From: Luidia sarsii
Taxonomy: Eukaryota; Echinodermata; Asteroidea; Paxillosida; Luidiidae
Direction: 5' to 3'
Length of the DNA: 64,000 bases
Assembly: GCA_949987565.1 (NCBI GenBank)
Contig: OX465107.1
Location: 22,054,030 to 22,118,029 of the forward strand
Translations under genes and position numbers: made by a program
In this document: piece by piece, positions 32,744 through 45,860 of the stretch
Numbering within the stretch: position 1 is the first letter of the stretch
Layout of the letters: every line of letters begins with the position of its first letter
The notes under the pieces: model-generated
Told to the model about the DNA's origin: nothing
The model's input: the letters and a program-made list of their open reading frames with translations, nothing else
Database searches by the model: none

Positions 32744-33000
32744 TATATGTGACCCAGCACAACGACATGAGGAATATCCCATCAAAACACTTTTTGAGTA
32801 AACAACGCCTGAAGTTAGAGTATCTTCACAATTCGATTACAAATCAATTTTTTTTTTTTTTTTTTTAAATTTTAAGTATTAGAGGATATTATATTTTGAT
32901 ATCATTTGAAAGCTAATGGTATACTCTTTCACATCATTAGAAAACCTCAAAATCTCAAAAGTGGGGTTATTCCTCATTATGCTGTGCCGGGTCACATATA
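32744..33000 (-). mobile_element. TATGTGACCC TIR element, copy 2 (internally deleted)
   Basis: Both ends are present (TATGTGACCCAGCACAACGA and GCTGTGCCGGGTCACATA), but about 200 interior bases are missing, bridged by a T run near 32850. Inverted orientation relative to copy 1. Confidence 0.88.
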
Positions 33001-34410
33001 ATCTCTTTAGAGAATGCGTAGACGTATACAACCCGGGCAGAGTGGGCGACTCAACGTTTCGGACAGTGGGCACTACATGCCTGCCGCCAGGAAACGCGTT
33101 GCATCATTTATAAGAGAATATTTTACGGGCGAGGACGACGACTGAACCATTTCGCCCGTCGGTCGGAGTCGGGGAACACGATAATGGTCACGCCGCCGCC
33201 ATCTTTCATTGAGGCGGGCATAATCAAGGATGCCATTATCGCTGATGTATTGCATCTTTAAGCAAATACGGAGCCGCGATTGCATGGACGGGCTCGCCGG
33301 AGCGTAACGCGATCGACGACTCTGGCTCCGCGTAGACTCCGGGGTAGACGCTTTTCCCCTTGGTTTTTTTTCTTTCTTTCCGAGTGAGTTGCCGAGCACC
33401 GTCACCCAGGTAGACGGGAGGGTTGGAGGGAGGAGGCAGTTGGGTGGTCGGTACAGGACCGTCCGTCCTCACTCCTAATGGCTTTTCCCTCTTCAGCAGC
33501 CACCGTCGTCACCGTTCTCCTCCTCCTCCTCCTCCTCCTCCTCCTCCTCCTCCTCCTCATCGTTCGTCCCACCATCGTCAGTGGGCCCCAATTATTATTA
33601 TTTTTTTCTCTCTCTCTCCTCTCTCCTCCTCCGACACTCCTGTACTCCCGGCGAGGACAGGGGACACGGGGTATATAGCGTCTATGCCGGCCACTTGTCG
33701 GGCGTTCAACACTCCCTTCCTGACAGATTCATTAGCTCCCTAGCTCCCGACTCTCTCACCCCTTCTGACAGGGAACTAATATAAAAGCCAAGATGAAGAA
33801 GAAAAAGAAGAAGAAGTAGACGGAGAGGGAAAAAAAAGTAAGCCCAGCATGCACAGCCGTGGCGAAGTCTTTCAGCCAGGGGATAATATTCACTTTACTC
33901 GCTTGAACGAGCCATGACTGTATCGCCTTCTGTGAACGCCTCTCTGTGGCATTTTGTCGACCCCTGACCCTCAACCCAACCCCTTCCTCCTCCCCGCTTG
34001 TCACTGTTTCTCGTCGCAGATCGTGATTGGGATTCTTCCTTTTTTTTCTTCTTCTTCGATAAACACTGCAATTGCCCGCGAACTTGCGAATCGGTGTTCC
34101 ACGGGTAAGCGGCATTGCTAGGACAATCATAATTGCCCTAGGATGCTCTTCTTTCACGGAGAATTAACAAAAGCACAGGCAGTAATAATTATTGTCAGCC
34201 GTGAAGTTCATTAGCGTCGAGAGAAAACAGCCAGGGAACGGGGAACTGGACGAAGCGGAGCATCTATACTTGGCTTTCTGTCCGATGCAGGTTCAAAGTG
34301 AATCTTCGGGGGGTTGGTTATTATCAGATTGAAAAAAAAATAGCGGGCTGCGGATGAAGGCATTTTCATGGAATTTCTTTGCCTCTTGGAAAAATCTCTG
34401 AATAAACTAC
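33001..34410. other. Intergenic sequence with CTC microsatellite
   Basis: It holds a (CTC)n run of about 14 units at 33517-33560 and an AACGTTTC motif at 33053-33060; otherwise unrecognised. Confidence 0.6.
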
Positions 34411-34717
34411 ATTGAAGGCCCTAAAGACAACATTGGTAAAAGTCAAAAGATTGCCACAGTTTGTGTGTTAAATCATTCCCAAAACATTCGCAATAGAATC
34501 ATTCCCGAAACGAAATCATGCGAAGGTTCTAGCTCAAATGGTATAATCTGAGAGTAATCATGACAACTATTTTGTCGAAGTTTGGGTGACGATTTCTCGA
34601 GAAGAACAATCATCACAGATCGTATGATTTCAACATGAGGATTCCATCACGACTATCTACAAACAATGTGGACATCGATGTTCTCCGATATTCCAAAATG
34701 TTGTATCGGGTCTTTAA
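34411..34717 (-). mobile_element. TTAA-flanked element, copy 4 (decayed)
   Basis: Ends TTGAAGGCCCTAAAGACAAC and AATGTTGTATCGGGTC then TTTAA; the left TTAA is mutated to TTGA. Confidence 0.75.
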
Positions 34718-34892
34718 TTGAAAAAGGTATTCCCCCAAAACGAGGAAATACTTCCCGCAGGCGCTATTGGCGCAGTGAGCGATCTGCGTTACAAGACACC
34801 AGCTGAGCCCTATTATAGGCAATTCGCCAAGGTTGACCGCAGCGATTCAGACGTCAAGGCAGTTGTGGAGAAGTTCGACTGCCGATTCTATA

Positions 34893-35301
34893 TATGTGAC
34901 CCGGCACAGCGACATGAGGAATATCCCACCAAAACACTTTTCCAGTAAACAACGCCCGAAGTCAAAGTATCTTCTCAATTCGATATTTTTTTTTTTTTTT
35001 TTTTTTTTTTTGATTTTCGAAAACTTAATGTATTGGACGATATTATATCCAAACGATTTTTCCGAAATCCGTCTCTAAATGTTGAAAAAAACGAGGATTT
35101 CGGGGGAGTGTTTGTGTACTGTTTTCATGAAAATGTAAAGTTCCTGCCTTTTTGAATGGCCGCTTTCGAGGAGTTAGAATGGCGCTGCTATATTGTGTCT
35201 GGTACCAAATGAACGAGCGAAGTCCCCTTTTACATCATTAGACAATTTCAAAATCTCAAAAGTGGGGGTTATTCCTCATTATGCTGTGCCGGGTCACATA
35301 T
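34893..35301 (-). mobile_element. TATGTGACCC TIR element, copy 3
   Basis: Left end TATGTGACCCGGCACAGC, right end GCTGTGCCGGGTCACATA; inverted orientation, with a 30-base T run replacing part of one side. Confidence 0.9.
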
Positions 35302-35567
35302 CCGTGTTGTCACACGAAGTGCCCTGCACACGGTTATAAAGTCGGCTGCTGACAATCTGCATCCCTGATACTAAGAGCACTCAATCCCTAGCGATATCCG
35401 ACACTCCGGTGATTCGCGGGACAATGGCAGTGAGCTGAATTCTGCAAGTAGCCGCCGGGCCGGGTTTGTTGACCATCTCTTTTGGCCCGGGCACGCTGCC
35501 TTGTGACGTCATGCCGTTCCCAACCCATCGGACAATATGGCGATGGCCAGGTGCTTCTTGGTCTGCA

Positions 35568-35995
35568 TATGTGACCCGGCGCAGCATAATGAGGAATAAC
35601 TCCCACTTTTGAGATTTTAAGATTTTCTAATGATGTGAAAGAGTATACATTAGCTGTCAAATGATATCAAAATTATTTCCGTGTGAACTTTGTTGTAAAT
35701 AGTACAAGGGGAATTCGCTCGTTCATTTGGTACCAGACACAATATAGCAGCACCATTCTAACTCCTCGAAAGTGGCCATTCAAAAGTACACAAACACTCC
35801 CCCGAAATCCTCGTTTTTCAACATTTAGAGACGGATTTCGGAAAAATCCTTTGGACATAATATCCTTCAATACATTAACTTTCCAAAAAAAAAAAAAAAG
35901 ATTTTTAATCAAACTGAGAAGATACTTTGACTTCAGACGTTGTGTACTCGAAATGTGTTTTGGTGGGATATTCCTCATGTCGCTGTGCCGGATCA
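35568..35995 (+). mobile_element. TATGTGACCC TIR element, copy 4 (right end broken)
   Basis: Same internal landmarks as copy 1; the right terminus reads CGCTGTGCCGGATCAATG, so the last bases of the TIR are lost. Confidence 0.88.
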
Positions 35996-36152
35996 ATGCA
36001 GCGCGCAGATGATCTGATTGCGATGTACGTCCTGCATATTTCAACACCTTCAATGGCCAAATGGGGTATATCTCGACTTGATCAATTTTCGAGGTATGCG
36101 TTTCGTCCTCAGTCCCCCTCTTCAAATTTGACTCCGATTTCGAACGATTTTG

Positions 36153-36268
36153 AGTCCATTTCGAACCGCTAGCCATGCGACTTTCCAAGTCTTAAAGAGC
36201 AGATGAATGAAGTCCAATTCGAACCGCTAGCCATGCGACTTTCCAAGTCTTAAAGAGCAGACGAATGA
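36153..36268 (+). repeat. 58-bp tandem duplication
   Basis: GAACCGCTAGCCATGCGACT at 36163 recurs at 36221; the two units differ at only a few bases. Confidence 0.95.
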
Positions 36269-38272
36269 AGAATTAGTGCCTTTCTTTATGGGACGAATGC
36301 GAGGAGCTGTGACTTTCGCTCGATGTTTATACTAACATGTGGATGGGTGAAGCTGACGCTCATCACAGTGGCAAAATGTACCGATATCACCCCCACACCC
36401 GGCTCCGCTGGTAAAATAGCGAGCACAGCGAGAACGAAGACTCGGCCGTCGGCCGGTAACCCGCGAATCCGTCCGGTGACTCGCGTCCCGCGCCTCCTCC
36501 TCCTCCACATTCAGCCCCCCGGCCTCCTCCCACCTCCGATCCCCGGCCCCAGCACCGCCACGACGAGGCCTCCGATCCGCCGAGATCGTGACTCCGTGAC
36601 CCAGGGGGGGGGGGGCCCGACTAGCCGCTCCTCCGGGCGAACCCGATACCGGTCCGTGTTCACTTTGCGGGCCAAACACGACGAAGCACAAAAGCATGGC
36701 CAGCCAGCCTCACCGACGAAGAATACAGAAAGCAGAAACCCCGAAGGCACGGGCAATGGAAGAGTGAGGGGGGGGGGGCTGGAGGGAGGGGAAACGGAAG
36801 GGTATAGTCTACACAGAAACCCACTATAGCATTTCAGGAGTTTACAAGAGACATGCATCCCCTCGAACTGTTAGCCTCACCCTTTTAGATCTTGGTAGGT
36901 GATCTCCCTTTTTGGCATCTCCATTTCTCCCAGATTTCAATTCATCTCCATTTTTTGTTTCTGTTCACTTTTTTTTTACCCCCCCCCTCTCTCTTTCCAT
37001 CCTTTTATTTGAGGATGGGAAGGCATGGAATAAAGAGGCCATTTGGTCGGCGTGCGTATAGATCCGGCGCTGGCTCGTCTCCGTCTTCTTTTGACCTAAC
37101 TTTGTTAGCGTGCGAAACACGAGAGGGCAGATGGTCGGAGATAATCAATGTACAAACCTACACGGCGCTAAAGCACACAATTATTCAGGAGGAAGTGCGC
37201 TCGGTTCGTCTGTCTTGGGTATTTTTTTTTCACCCTTCGCTGCCAAGTCGACGTGAACCGTGGCAAGTGATCGGGCGGGCAGTTCCCCTGCAAACGGGCA
37301 GCGACCGTGCCCGTCCCTGCATGCTTTTGAGTGTGTTTGAAATACAGGGAGGCTGTGCATCCATCGCTTCCGTCTCCCGGTTCTTGAAGAGAGGCGTACC
37401 GTAGCAGAATCTCACGGACCATTTTATAAACCAAACAGTCATAAATCATTAATCCTAACGCTTTGCACCTCCCGCACAGGACACACACTGTATACAGCAA
37501 TTTACCATAGTGCCACAGGGGTGCAGGAACGCATACCACAGGGCACCACAAAAACCACGCTGTGGAATGTCGTGGTGCATGGCCCTTATCTTCCCAAAGG
37601 AAAAACAATGTGTGGTTAATATTGTGGCTTCAATGCCGGTTTGCCCGTTTTTACGTACCGGTATAGGTCTATGCGACGTAGGCTCGTACGACAAACCCTA
37701 TACAGCCCAGTCCGACCACGCCACTGAATCAACTATCAGCTGCCATGTGTCGGTGCCTGTGGCGTTTGGGCTACAAGCCATTTGATCTCCTATATAATAG
37801 TCATGCCGCAGTTACACCAAGTTTTGGTATATTCTTCCACCGTATTCGAGTAGGGAAAGTACTCAGTGTCTGACCACATTCTGTTCAGCGATCGTATCCA
37901 GTCACCCGACCAAGGGCGACAACGTAGTCTACCAAACGTATTCAGTTAACCGATTTGGGTAGACAGAAGCATGGAGAGTGAGAACCTATTAGTATATAGA
38001 GTCTACCACCATCATTTATCCACCTGATGTGCGGAAGACATTGGCTAAACTATGACAGAGGCGTGCAGGCGTGCGTTTTCGTGACTGGTTCCGTATTTCA
38101 TTACCGGTATACAAAGAACAGCCCGAAATCGCTTCTCTTGTCCACAGTTTTATTTTGCCCCAAGCTTCCCACAGTGTTCGGGAAACCGTGTGACTGGATT
38201 CATCGTTCCAATTCTATGAACCATTGCTATAGATTTTCAGGCAGTGTGGCACACCACCGCGTGTTTTTTTTT
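36269..38272. other. Unique intergenic sequence
   Basis: Locally GC-rich near 36400-36660 with a G run at 36606; no coding evidence found. Confidence 0.55.
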
Positions 38273-38455
38273 CGCAGTGGCTGTTGTTACGGCAGTCGTC
38301 CATGTGGTTCCCTGACTTAACAATATTTGTCAGGATGTTTAGCTCTTGGAACCAGACTATCAACTTATAGTCTGGTTCAACCAGCAGGCAATGCCGACGG
38401 AATACTTTTAAGTGAGGGAACCACACGGACGACTGCCGTAACAATAGCCACTGCG
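38273..38455. mobile_element. Hairpin TIR element TTACGGCAGT, copy 2 (intact)
   Basis: The outermost CGCAGTGGCTGTTGTTACGG pairs with CCGTAACAATAGCCACTGCG; total arm about 48 bp. T runs flank both sides, which may be the target duplication. The inner hairpin CCAGACTAT/ATAGTCTGG is perfect, so the whole element can fold as a long imperfect hairpin. Confidence 0.88.
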
Positions 38456-41229
38456 TTTTTTTTTAGCTCATACCTTCCTGCAGAGTAAACAGTATGGTGG
38501 ATAGGTCTCTACGGCGTCCCGTCATATAGTCTTTGAAAAAAAAATCTTCACTGACCTGTGCCTGCTTCCCATAACGTTCAATATTGATCCTCCCGAATCT
38601 GCACATATTATGTGCAGTAAACCAAGCGGTTTGGCAGCGTGGGGACACCGTAGTCTCTACGCTGCATGCTCCTTGGAAACCTGCCACTCTTTCTCCACCC
38701 ACCGCCGATTCTCCACTCTGTCCGCCGGATTAAATCCAATAATTCCCGGCCAGATTGAGCTATCAAATTCTTGACAAGAAGTCCAAGGTTTAATTTCTTC
38801 TTTCGATCGTTCTTTGTTTTGCCTCGTTGACCTTCGCCTGTGTTTACCCACGCCCTCTATCCCGCTCCCTTGGGGGGGGGGGGGGTTCTCTCGTCGTCAG
38901 CCCGTGGTTGGCAATCTTTCCGGCAGAGAGGCAGGAGCTATTAGGGAGAGATTGTCGGAGAGAACATCGGGTGAAATGATCCAGAAGCGGACGTCAGCGC
39001 GTCACTCGTCGCGCAGATAAAAAAAAGAAGAGTTTTACTTAATAGATTCCCATGTCCCAAAGAGAAATCAAATGACTGCCATATTATCATGGACACTTAA
39101 TCTTAATCCCTCCGTCAGCCCTATATAGTGTTCTGATGAATGTACTGTCGTGCTGCCGAAATTAACAACTTCCTGCCGGCATTTGTACGTATTAGTATAG
39201 AGGAGTGTTACAGGCCTACCAATTACTGCGCTCCAAACACCTAACTGGACTCACTTGCAACATAATGCAGTCAACCCGCATGAAGTATGTGTGTTTGAGT
39301 TCCTGCGAACTCCACCCCGAGTTTCAACATGATTGTGAATTGATTTACTGAATCAAATTCTCCATTCTTACCATTCACACGGATTGGAGATCTATGACCC
39401 CTAATGGTCAAGCCAATACACGTCCGCAAGAGAGACGCTAAGGATCAGGTACAAAGTCAACCCCAGCTATACCCTGAGCCACCGTGCCGGTCAATGTACA
39501 TCATAGAGTAACACTTAGACTTGGTTTGCGTATACCACTAGGTCTCTTGGCCTAGGTTGGGAAGTGTTACTTGGCGGTAGAACTAGACCGAGCACCACAG
39601 ATAACAGAGGAGACTGCGAAGCATCAAGATTGGGTCGATGGGTGTTTTATTAGAAACACAGACTAACTTGAATGCTCGAGGGTTGGCCAGCAGAAGGAGG
39701 CAAGGTGGAGAAATCTACCTTGGAAGGGGATGGGGACCTTTCTTTTATAGACGGATAATGGAGACTGAATGGGTTTGGGGTAATACCTAAAAAAGGACTT
39801 GTTTCTATCATTTACTGAATATGCAATTGTAGTCAAGTTATTAAATGTTGAACAAGGGACAGGGTTGGATGAGAAACTATAGGGGACTTAATAAAGTGTT
39901 TTCCCTAATAGGGGCATGTTTTTGTCTTGGTCACTCTTACTTAGAACAGTGACCATACCCATGATGTCATAGTGGACCTTCAAATGCCTTAAGGGGTTGG
40001 TCACTACCGGGGATGAACATTAGGGACTGGAATTAGGGCTTACAATAGCACTTCAGCCAAACATGTGTATACCAGCAATAGGAAGGACGCAGTGCGATCC
40101 TGTAAGACGAAGTTCGCGGGTTTTAGAACATATCGTGGCCGCCTTTAGGAAATCTAAGACGTCCTTCTCTTGGATCATGCCATTTCCTTCTCAGCGTCTG
40201 TTTTAGACTTTATCATTCCCGTACAGCGCACTGGATAGATCTATGGATAGAGTTACGCTCACACCTCGAGTGGACTGAACAAAGTAATTGCTAGATCGAT
40301 TCCTACAACTCAACGGCTTATGTGTCTAGATTTTCAAGTCTAGTCGCCCGTGCACCCCTCTTCAAAATGCCCCCCACCCTCACCACCTCCGCCCGGCCCA
40401 CCATTCCTATGCCAATGCCCTACTCCAATCGAGAGAATGAACGCATTTAGATTGAACATTGCCAGGGTATCGGCATGAAACCAGTCAGCATTTTTATGCC
40501 GGAACGGAGCTCGAGAAAAAGGCCCCTCTCCATCCCATCAGCTTCGATCTGTCATCTCGATTCCGCAGCGTCTGACCACTTTCGTCGTAACGCCCGAATT
40601 ATGCCCCGTTATCGGTAATTCTCTATCTTTCGCTATGCTAGAGATATTCAAATTTTTTTTATAGGCGTTTCTTTGTTTGAGTATCCATAGCCCTCGTAAC
40701 CTCCCAGGTCTTGAATTCTCCCACGTGTTCAGCAGGCAGTTCCACCGCTACTTTTGCCTCGATTTATGGTCAGGAAAGCTCCCACGCAAGATACGATACC
40801 TTTTGATCCAGACACTACCCAGAAAAGAAGAAGACTGAAACTAGTGAGGAAATGAATTGAAAAAGAGTGTCCACTATGATACGGTGTCAGAGGATAAGTC
40901 GCTCTCGTCGTCCCGGCTCAGAGCAACCCCCTCCCCTGGGGGGTTTCACATTTCTGACGCCACTCCCTCCTGGGGGTGTCACGTGAGGCTGGAATTATGA
41001 CGTCATCGACACTATTCATCCCAGTCTCGCGCCACCCCTCGCTTTTTCCTTCTTCCAAACGCAACTCTAAAATCGTCCCCAAATACTCCAAGTTATGGCA
41101 ACAACTATCTCCGGTTATTTTTTTTCTTGCGAAAGGCAAACGGACTATACTATACATGTATGTATTATTCATAAAAGTGGTCTGTGTATTTTCAGCTTGA
41201 ATGTGGAAAACTGATCACTCACTGACAGC
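38456..41229. other. Unique intergenic sequence
   Basis: About 2.8 kb with a G run at 38872-38884; nothing recognised. Confidence 0.55.
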
Positions 41230-41262
41230 CTTTGATAAAGGTAATACATGGATCGAAACGTC
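41230..41262 (+). repeat. GAAACGTC-tail motif
   Basis: TTTGATAAAGGTAATACATG then GATCGAAACGTC; same architecture as 2628-2659, with a weaker stem. Confidence 0.65.
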
Positions 41263-44200
41263 AAGCCCTACTGATGTAGATGTTTGGTGATGGAAAGTGA
41301 CTTACTTATATGAATGCTTCTTACTTACGCCTACCCAGTTCCATGCAGTTCAACTTTTCTTTGCCAATGTTCAATTTGATCAACAATTTCCCAGTCAGTT
41401 TTTCCTTGATTCGTTTGACTTAATTTCAGTTTCTGAGTACTTGTATACAAACAGAAAACGGCAGAAAGACACGCCATTACAAAACAAGAAACAAATCCAG
41501 GGAGCAGTGACACTAATAAAGATCGCTAACGACTTACGATAAGGTTTTCCCACCTGCATTCGCCTTAAGGCCTTTGACGTCAGATATCGTAATCTCCACC
41601 CCCCCTCCCGCAAGTATCAAGATCGAGATTTCGGTCGCCGTACAGCGCTGTGCCAAATACCCCCCAAGATGTCCACCCTCTGTATCACCGTTTCAATCAT
41701 AAAGACCAAACTCTAGGGAGTGAAAACAGTTCCTTAGAAAAAAAAAATATCTGCACCCCCGAAGCGACGCAAGGACAGCAATAAGAAGACCCAAAAGGCC
41801 ACCCCACCCTGGGCTATACACTGCTACGAATAACGGTGACAAGAGAAAAGACCAATCTCTGTGAGCCTTTATTTCCGTGAAAGGGGGGAAAAAGGGGGTA
41901 ATAGGATATCGAGTACTTTGAAAACCGGTCTTTGAATGGCGATGCAAGAAAACAGGTATAGGAAGGGCTTTCCGCACAATGTCGCATGGCTTCAGGGGTA
42001 AACCGCAATGAAAAAAGGGAAAAGTCGGCCAAGAGTGAGTTCGACAAAGGGCGACTGGGGGTTGCTGAGAAAGGATGTCAATCCAGTCTTCTAGAATTTT
42101 AGAAGAAAAAAAACAAAACTCGCCGGAAACGGCTCTTGTGGGGTATCCATACTCCATCTCCCCCTCCCTCTCCTCTCCCAGGGGCGGTGTGTATTTCCGA
42201 AAATACTCATTTGGCAGAAATTCTGTATGGCGTCAGGTCGCCTGGCTGTACGGGCGTGGTCTTCTTCTTCAGTCTTTTTTTTCTTCTTTTTAATCTGTAT
42301 CATCTCCTCCTCATCTCATCGGGGAACGCACACAAAGCTCAGAAATACTAGTCAGTGATACGGGGGTATAATTGAAACACTCAGCTGCGCTTAGACCAAT
42401 CCTATACCCACCGGTTGTCTCATAAGGTTTCAACTCGAGCGTCGTGCGTTAACCTCGAACTGCAGTTCCCTGATGGCTGAACTGAACGTCTGTCTCCCGT
42501 TCGGTCTTTCCGTATAGTCTTAATAGCTTACGCGAAACGTAAAAGTGTTGCCTTATCTGTTGGAGATTTAGCGCAAAAAAGGCAAGGCGGTGTATTACTG
42601 AGAAAAGAAGGGCTTCGCCCCGTACACCTTGTCATTTCGCTGATGTGAGTGAGTTGTGAGTGGTCTTCAGCGCATGTCTTGCGAAAACCAATGTTCGTTC
42701 CCATAGTCTATTCCTGGTATCCCAAACACTGGAAATCGGCGACTAAAGCAGTTAGAAGAGAGGGTATGGCGTTTCGAATGCTAATTGCAAGAGTTGAGGA
42801 TTCAGCGCACGGACACGATCGGCTATTTCCAGACGGGAAAGACTGCAATTTCGTTAATGCGTGCAATTCGTGATTGGTCCTAAAATAGAAGACATGAGAT
42901 CCAACCGTTACAGCCCCATGTTGCGCGTCTTACTATAATTATACCATCGGTCGATTACACCAGGTTCTATCTCATGCTTTCACAAATCCAGTCAAAGGAA
43001 ATGCACGAATGCTTTTGCGCTGGATCATAGCCCGTCCTGAACAGAATGTCAAGAGCTGTCCTAAAAATTGCTTTGAGCACATGATCGAACTCGTTTTAGT
43101 CCAATCGGAGCCCATGATTATCGGTCGTGCGTGAGGCGATGTTCAACGATTTACCATCCATCGTTACTGGGCTAATGCATCGGACAGTACCGCCGTGTGC
43201 CTATAAGAATCGCCTACCACCAACCGATTAGCTTATGCTGAGCTTTGTGATATCGGCCTTTACCCCCTAAGAGAGCCAGGTTTAGCCCGTAGACCATGGA
43301 CATGGATCGGAACACAGCCACTATCCCCAGCCTACCTCAGTTAAGCTCACCCCTCTAGGTAGCTTAGCCCTGTCAAGCCGAGTCTGATCTGATACCCTGT
43401 GTGTAGCAGACGGAAACCAAGCCTTTGAAGAGAGATCGGCCGTTCTGTACTGTACCGAGGGGAAGACATTTTAGAACGATTCCTCCCCTGCCATAACGCG
43501 AAATAGTGCGCTGATATAAACGGTTAATAGAGAATCATCGTTGCAACCGAGACTGAGAATTGAGTGCTTTCTTGTCGAATACCTTATACGTATATACCGT
43601 GCTACCCATCAAATTCATTGTGTTATAGATTGTAATGCTAATTTTTATGATATAATCATAATACTCATTATTCTTTATAAAGAAATCTTCCTTTCCCATG
43701 GTATGCCTATAGGCCTATACAGATATGCTAAATACATGATAAAAGGCACCTTCTATAAGTAGCCACGCTTCAATTTGATTGAGCATATGCTTGGATGCAG
43801 AATCTGCTCGCCATCGAAAAGTCCCCATGGTTTGAAAATAAATATACCACGCGTGCACTAATACTAATAGCATGATTGCTTTGACTGTTTACGACTATCG
43901 TTCGCTTCGCATGAAATCAAGGTGACGCGTTGACTCGTATTTTGATTTCGTCAAGACTGACAATTTCTCTGTGCTTCAGCGAATTGTGGTGTTTGGGGAT
44001 GTCCCTGAATACGGTTTCAATGTTAAATCACAGTGGGGTCGATAAGAGGTTTTTAGTGTCGGCATTATACCAAGTGGAAGGTTTGCGGTGGCGCTGTAAT
44101 AATTTCATCTTTTGTGAGATGGAATGCGTCTCTGGAAGGAACCGGTTATTAGTCTCAATTTCGGGCAGTGTGTAGCCCGCCTCTAAAAGGGGCTTCATCG

Positions 44201-44400
44201 GAGTCCTGCTGAAACGGCGAATTAATTAAGGACATGTCCTTGTCTATCGTACCCCGAGCGTGTGTCCATAGGTAGGTGTGGTCCCACCGGTAAGGGGCGG
44301 CCCGTGAGCGTGTCATCGTGCCGCCAACGTGATGCCCATTGTTTAGTCGCCGGATGGATAAACAGGGTCCTTGGTGACAGGGGTGCTTTGTTGGTGTAGG
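41263..44400. other. Unique intergenic sequence
   Basis: About 3.1 kb without a recognisable domain, repeat family or RNA gene. Confidence 0.55.
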
Positions 44401-44404
44401 CGGT

Positions 44405-45860
44405 GCAGAGAGAGATATGGAGCGCAAGAGAGAGAGATGGGGGGAGAGAGGGGGAGAAGGGAGAGAGAGATGGAGGTGGAAGGGGAGAGAGAGAGGGGGA
44501 GGGGAAGAGGGGGGAAAAGGGGATGAATGTGAGAGAGAGAGAGAGAGAGAGAGAGGGGGGAGAGGAGAGGGAGGGAGAGAGAGAGGGAGAGAGAGAGAGG
44601 GGGGGAGAGAGAGATACGGAGCGCAAGAGAGAGATGGGGGGGGAGAGGGGAGAGGGTATGGAGAGAGATGGAAGGGGAAGGGGAGAGAGAGAGGGGAGGG
44701 GAAGAGGGGGAAAAGGGGATAAATGGGAGAGAGAGAGAGGGAGAGGGAGGGGGAGAGAGAGATATGGAGCGCAAGAGGGAGATGGGGGAGAGAGGGGAAG
44801 AGGAGATGGAGGGAGAAGGGGAGAGAGAGAGATGGAAGGGGAAGGGGAGAGAGAGAGAGGGAGGGGAAGAGGGGGAAAAGGGGATGAATGGGAGAGAGAG
44901 AGGGAGAGAGAGAGAGAGATAGGGAGCACAAGAGAGAGATGGGGAAAGAGGGGAAGAGGGGATGGAGAGAGATGGAGGGAGAAGGGGTGAGAGAGATGGA
45001 GGGGGAAGGGGAGAGAGAGGGGAGGGGAAGAGGGGGAAAAGAAGGGGATGAAGGGAGAGAGAGAGGGAGAGGAAGTGAGTAAGAGAGGGAGTGGAGAGAG
45101 AGGGAGGTGCTTTGTTGGTGTAGGCGGTGCAGAGAGATAGGTAGCGCAAGAGAGAGATGGGGAGAGAGGGGGAGAGGGGGTGGAGAGAGATGGAGGGGGA
45201 AGGGGAGAGAGAGGGGGGAGGGAAAGAGGGGGAAAGAAGGGGATGAGGGAGAGAGAGAGAGAAAGAAGAGTGGAGAGAGGGCGAGAGAGGAGAGAGGGAG
45301 GTGATAGAGATAGGGAGGAAGGGGTGAGTGATAGAGGGGAGAGTGAGTGCGATATGGCTGGAGAGAGGGGGAGGAGGGGAGAGAGAGTGTAGAGATAGGG
45401 GAGAGAGAATGAGATGGGGAGGGGGAAAATAGATAGAGGGAGGGAGAGAGGGAGGAGGGGAGAGGGAGTGAATGAGAGAGAGGGTGGGGAGAGGGGAGAG
45501 CAAAGGAGAGAGAGGGGGAGAAAGAAAGAGAGATGGAGGGGAGAGAGAGGGATGAGGGTAGAGAGTGAGTGAGAGAGAGAGGGTGGAGAGAGAGGGGGAG
45601 AGAATGAGATAGAGAGGGGAGAAAGAAAGTGAGAGGGAGGGAGAGAGAGGTGAAGGAGGGGAGAGGGAGTGAGTGAGAGAGAGAGAGTAAGTGAGAGAGA
45701 GGGGTGGAGAGAGGGGAGAGAGAGTAGGAGAGAGAGAGAGAGGGGAGAGAGAAAGGGAGAGGGGAGAGAGAAAGAGAAACAGAAAGAGAGAGGGGTGGAG
45801 AGAGAGGGGGAGAGGAAGAGAGAGGGGGAGACAGAAAGAGAGAGGGGAAGAGGGTGTCAG
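44405..45860 (+). repeat. GA-rich satellite with GCGCAAG-marked units
   Basis: A marker (GGAGCGCAAGAGAGAGATGG and variants) recurs near 44417, 44618, 44765, 44925 and 45139, spacing about 150-215 bases. The non-purine junction TGCTTTGTTGGTGTAGGCGG occurs at about 44385 and again at 45110, so a block of about 725 bases has itself been duplicated. The 513-residue minus-strand frame is an artefact. Confidence 0.93.
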
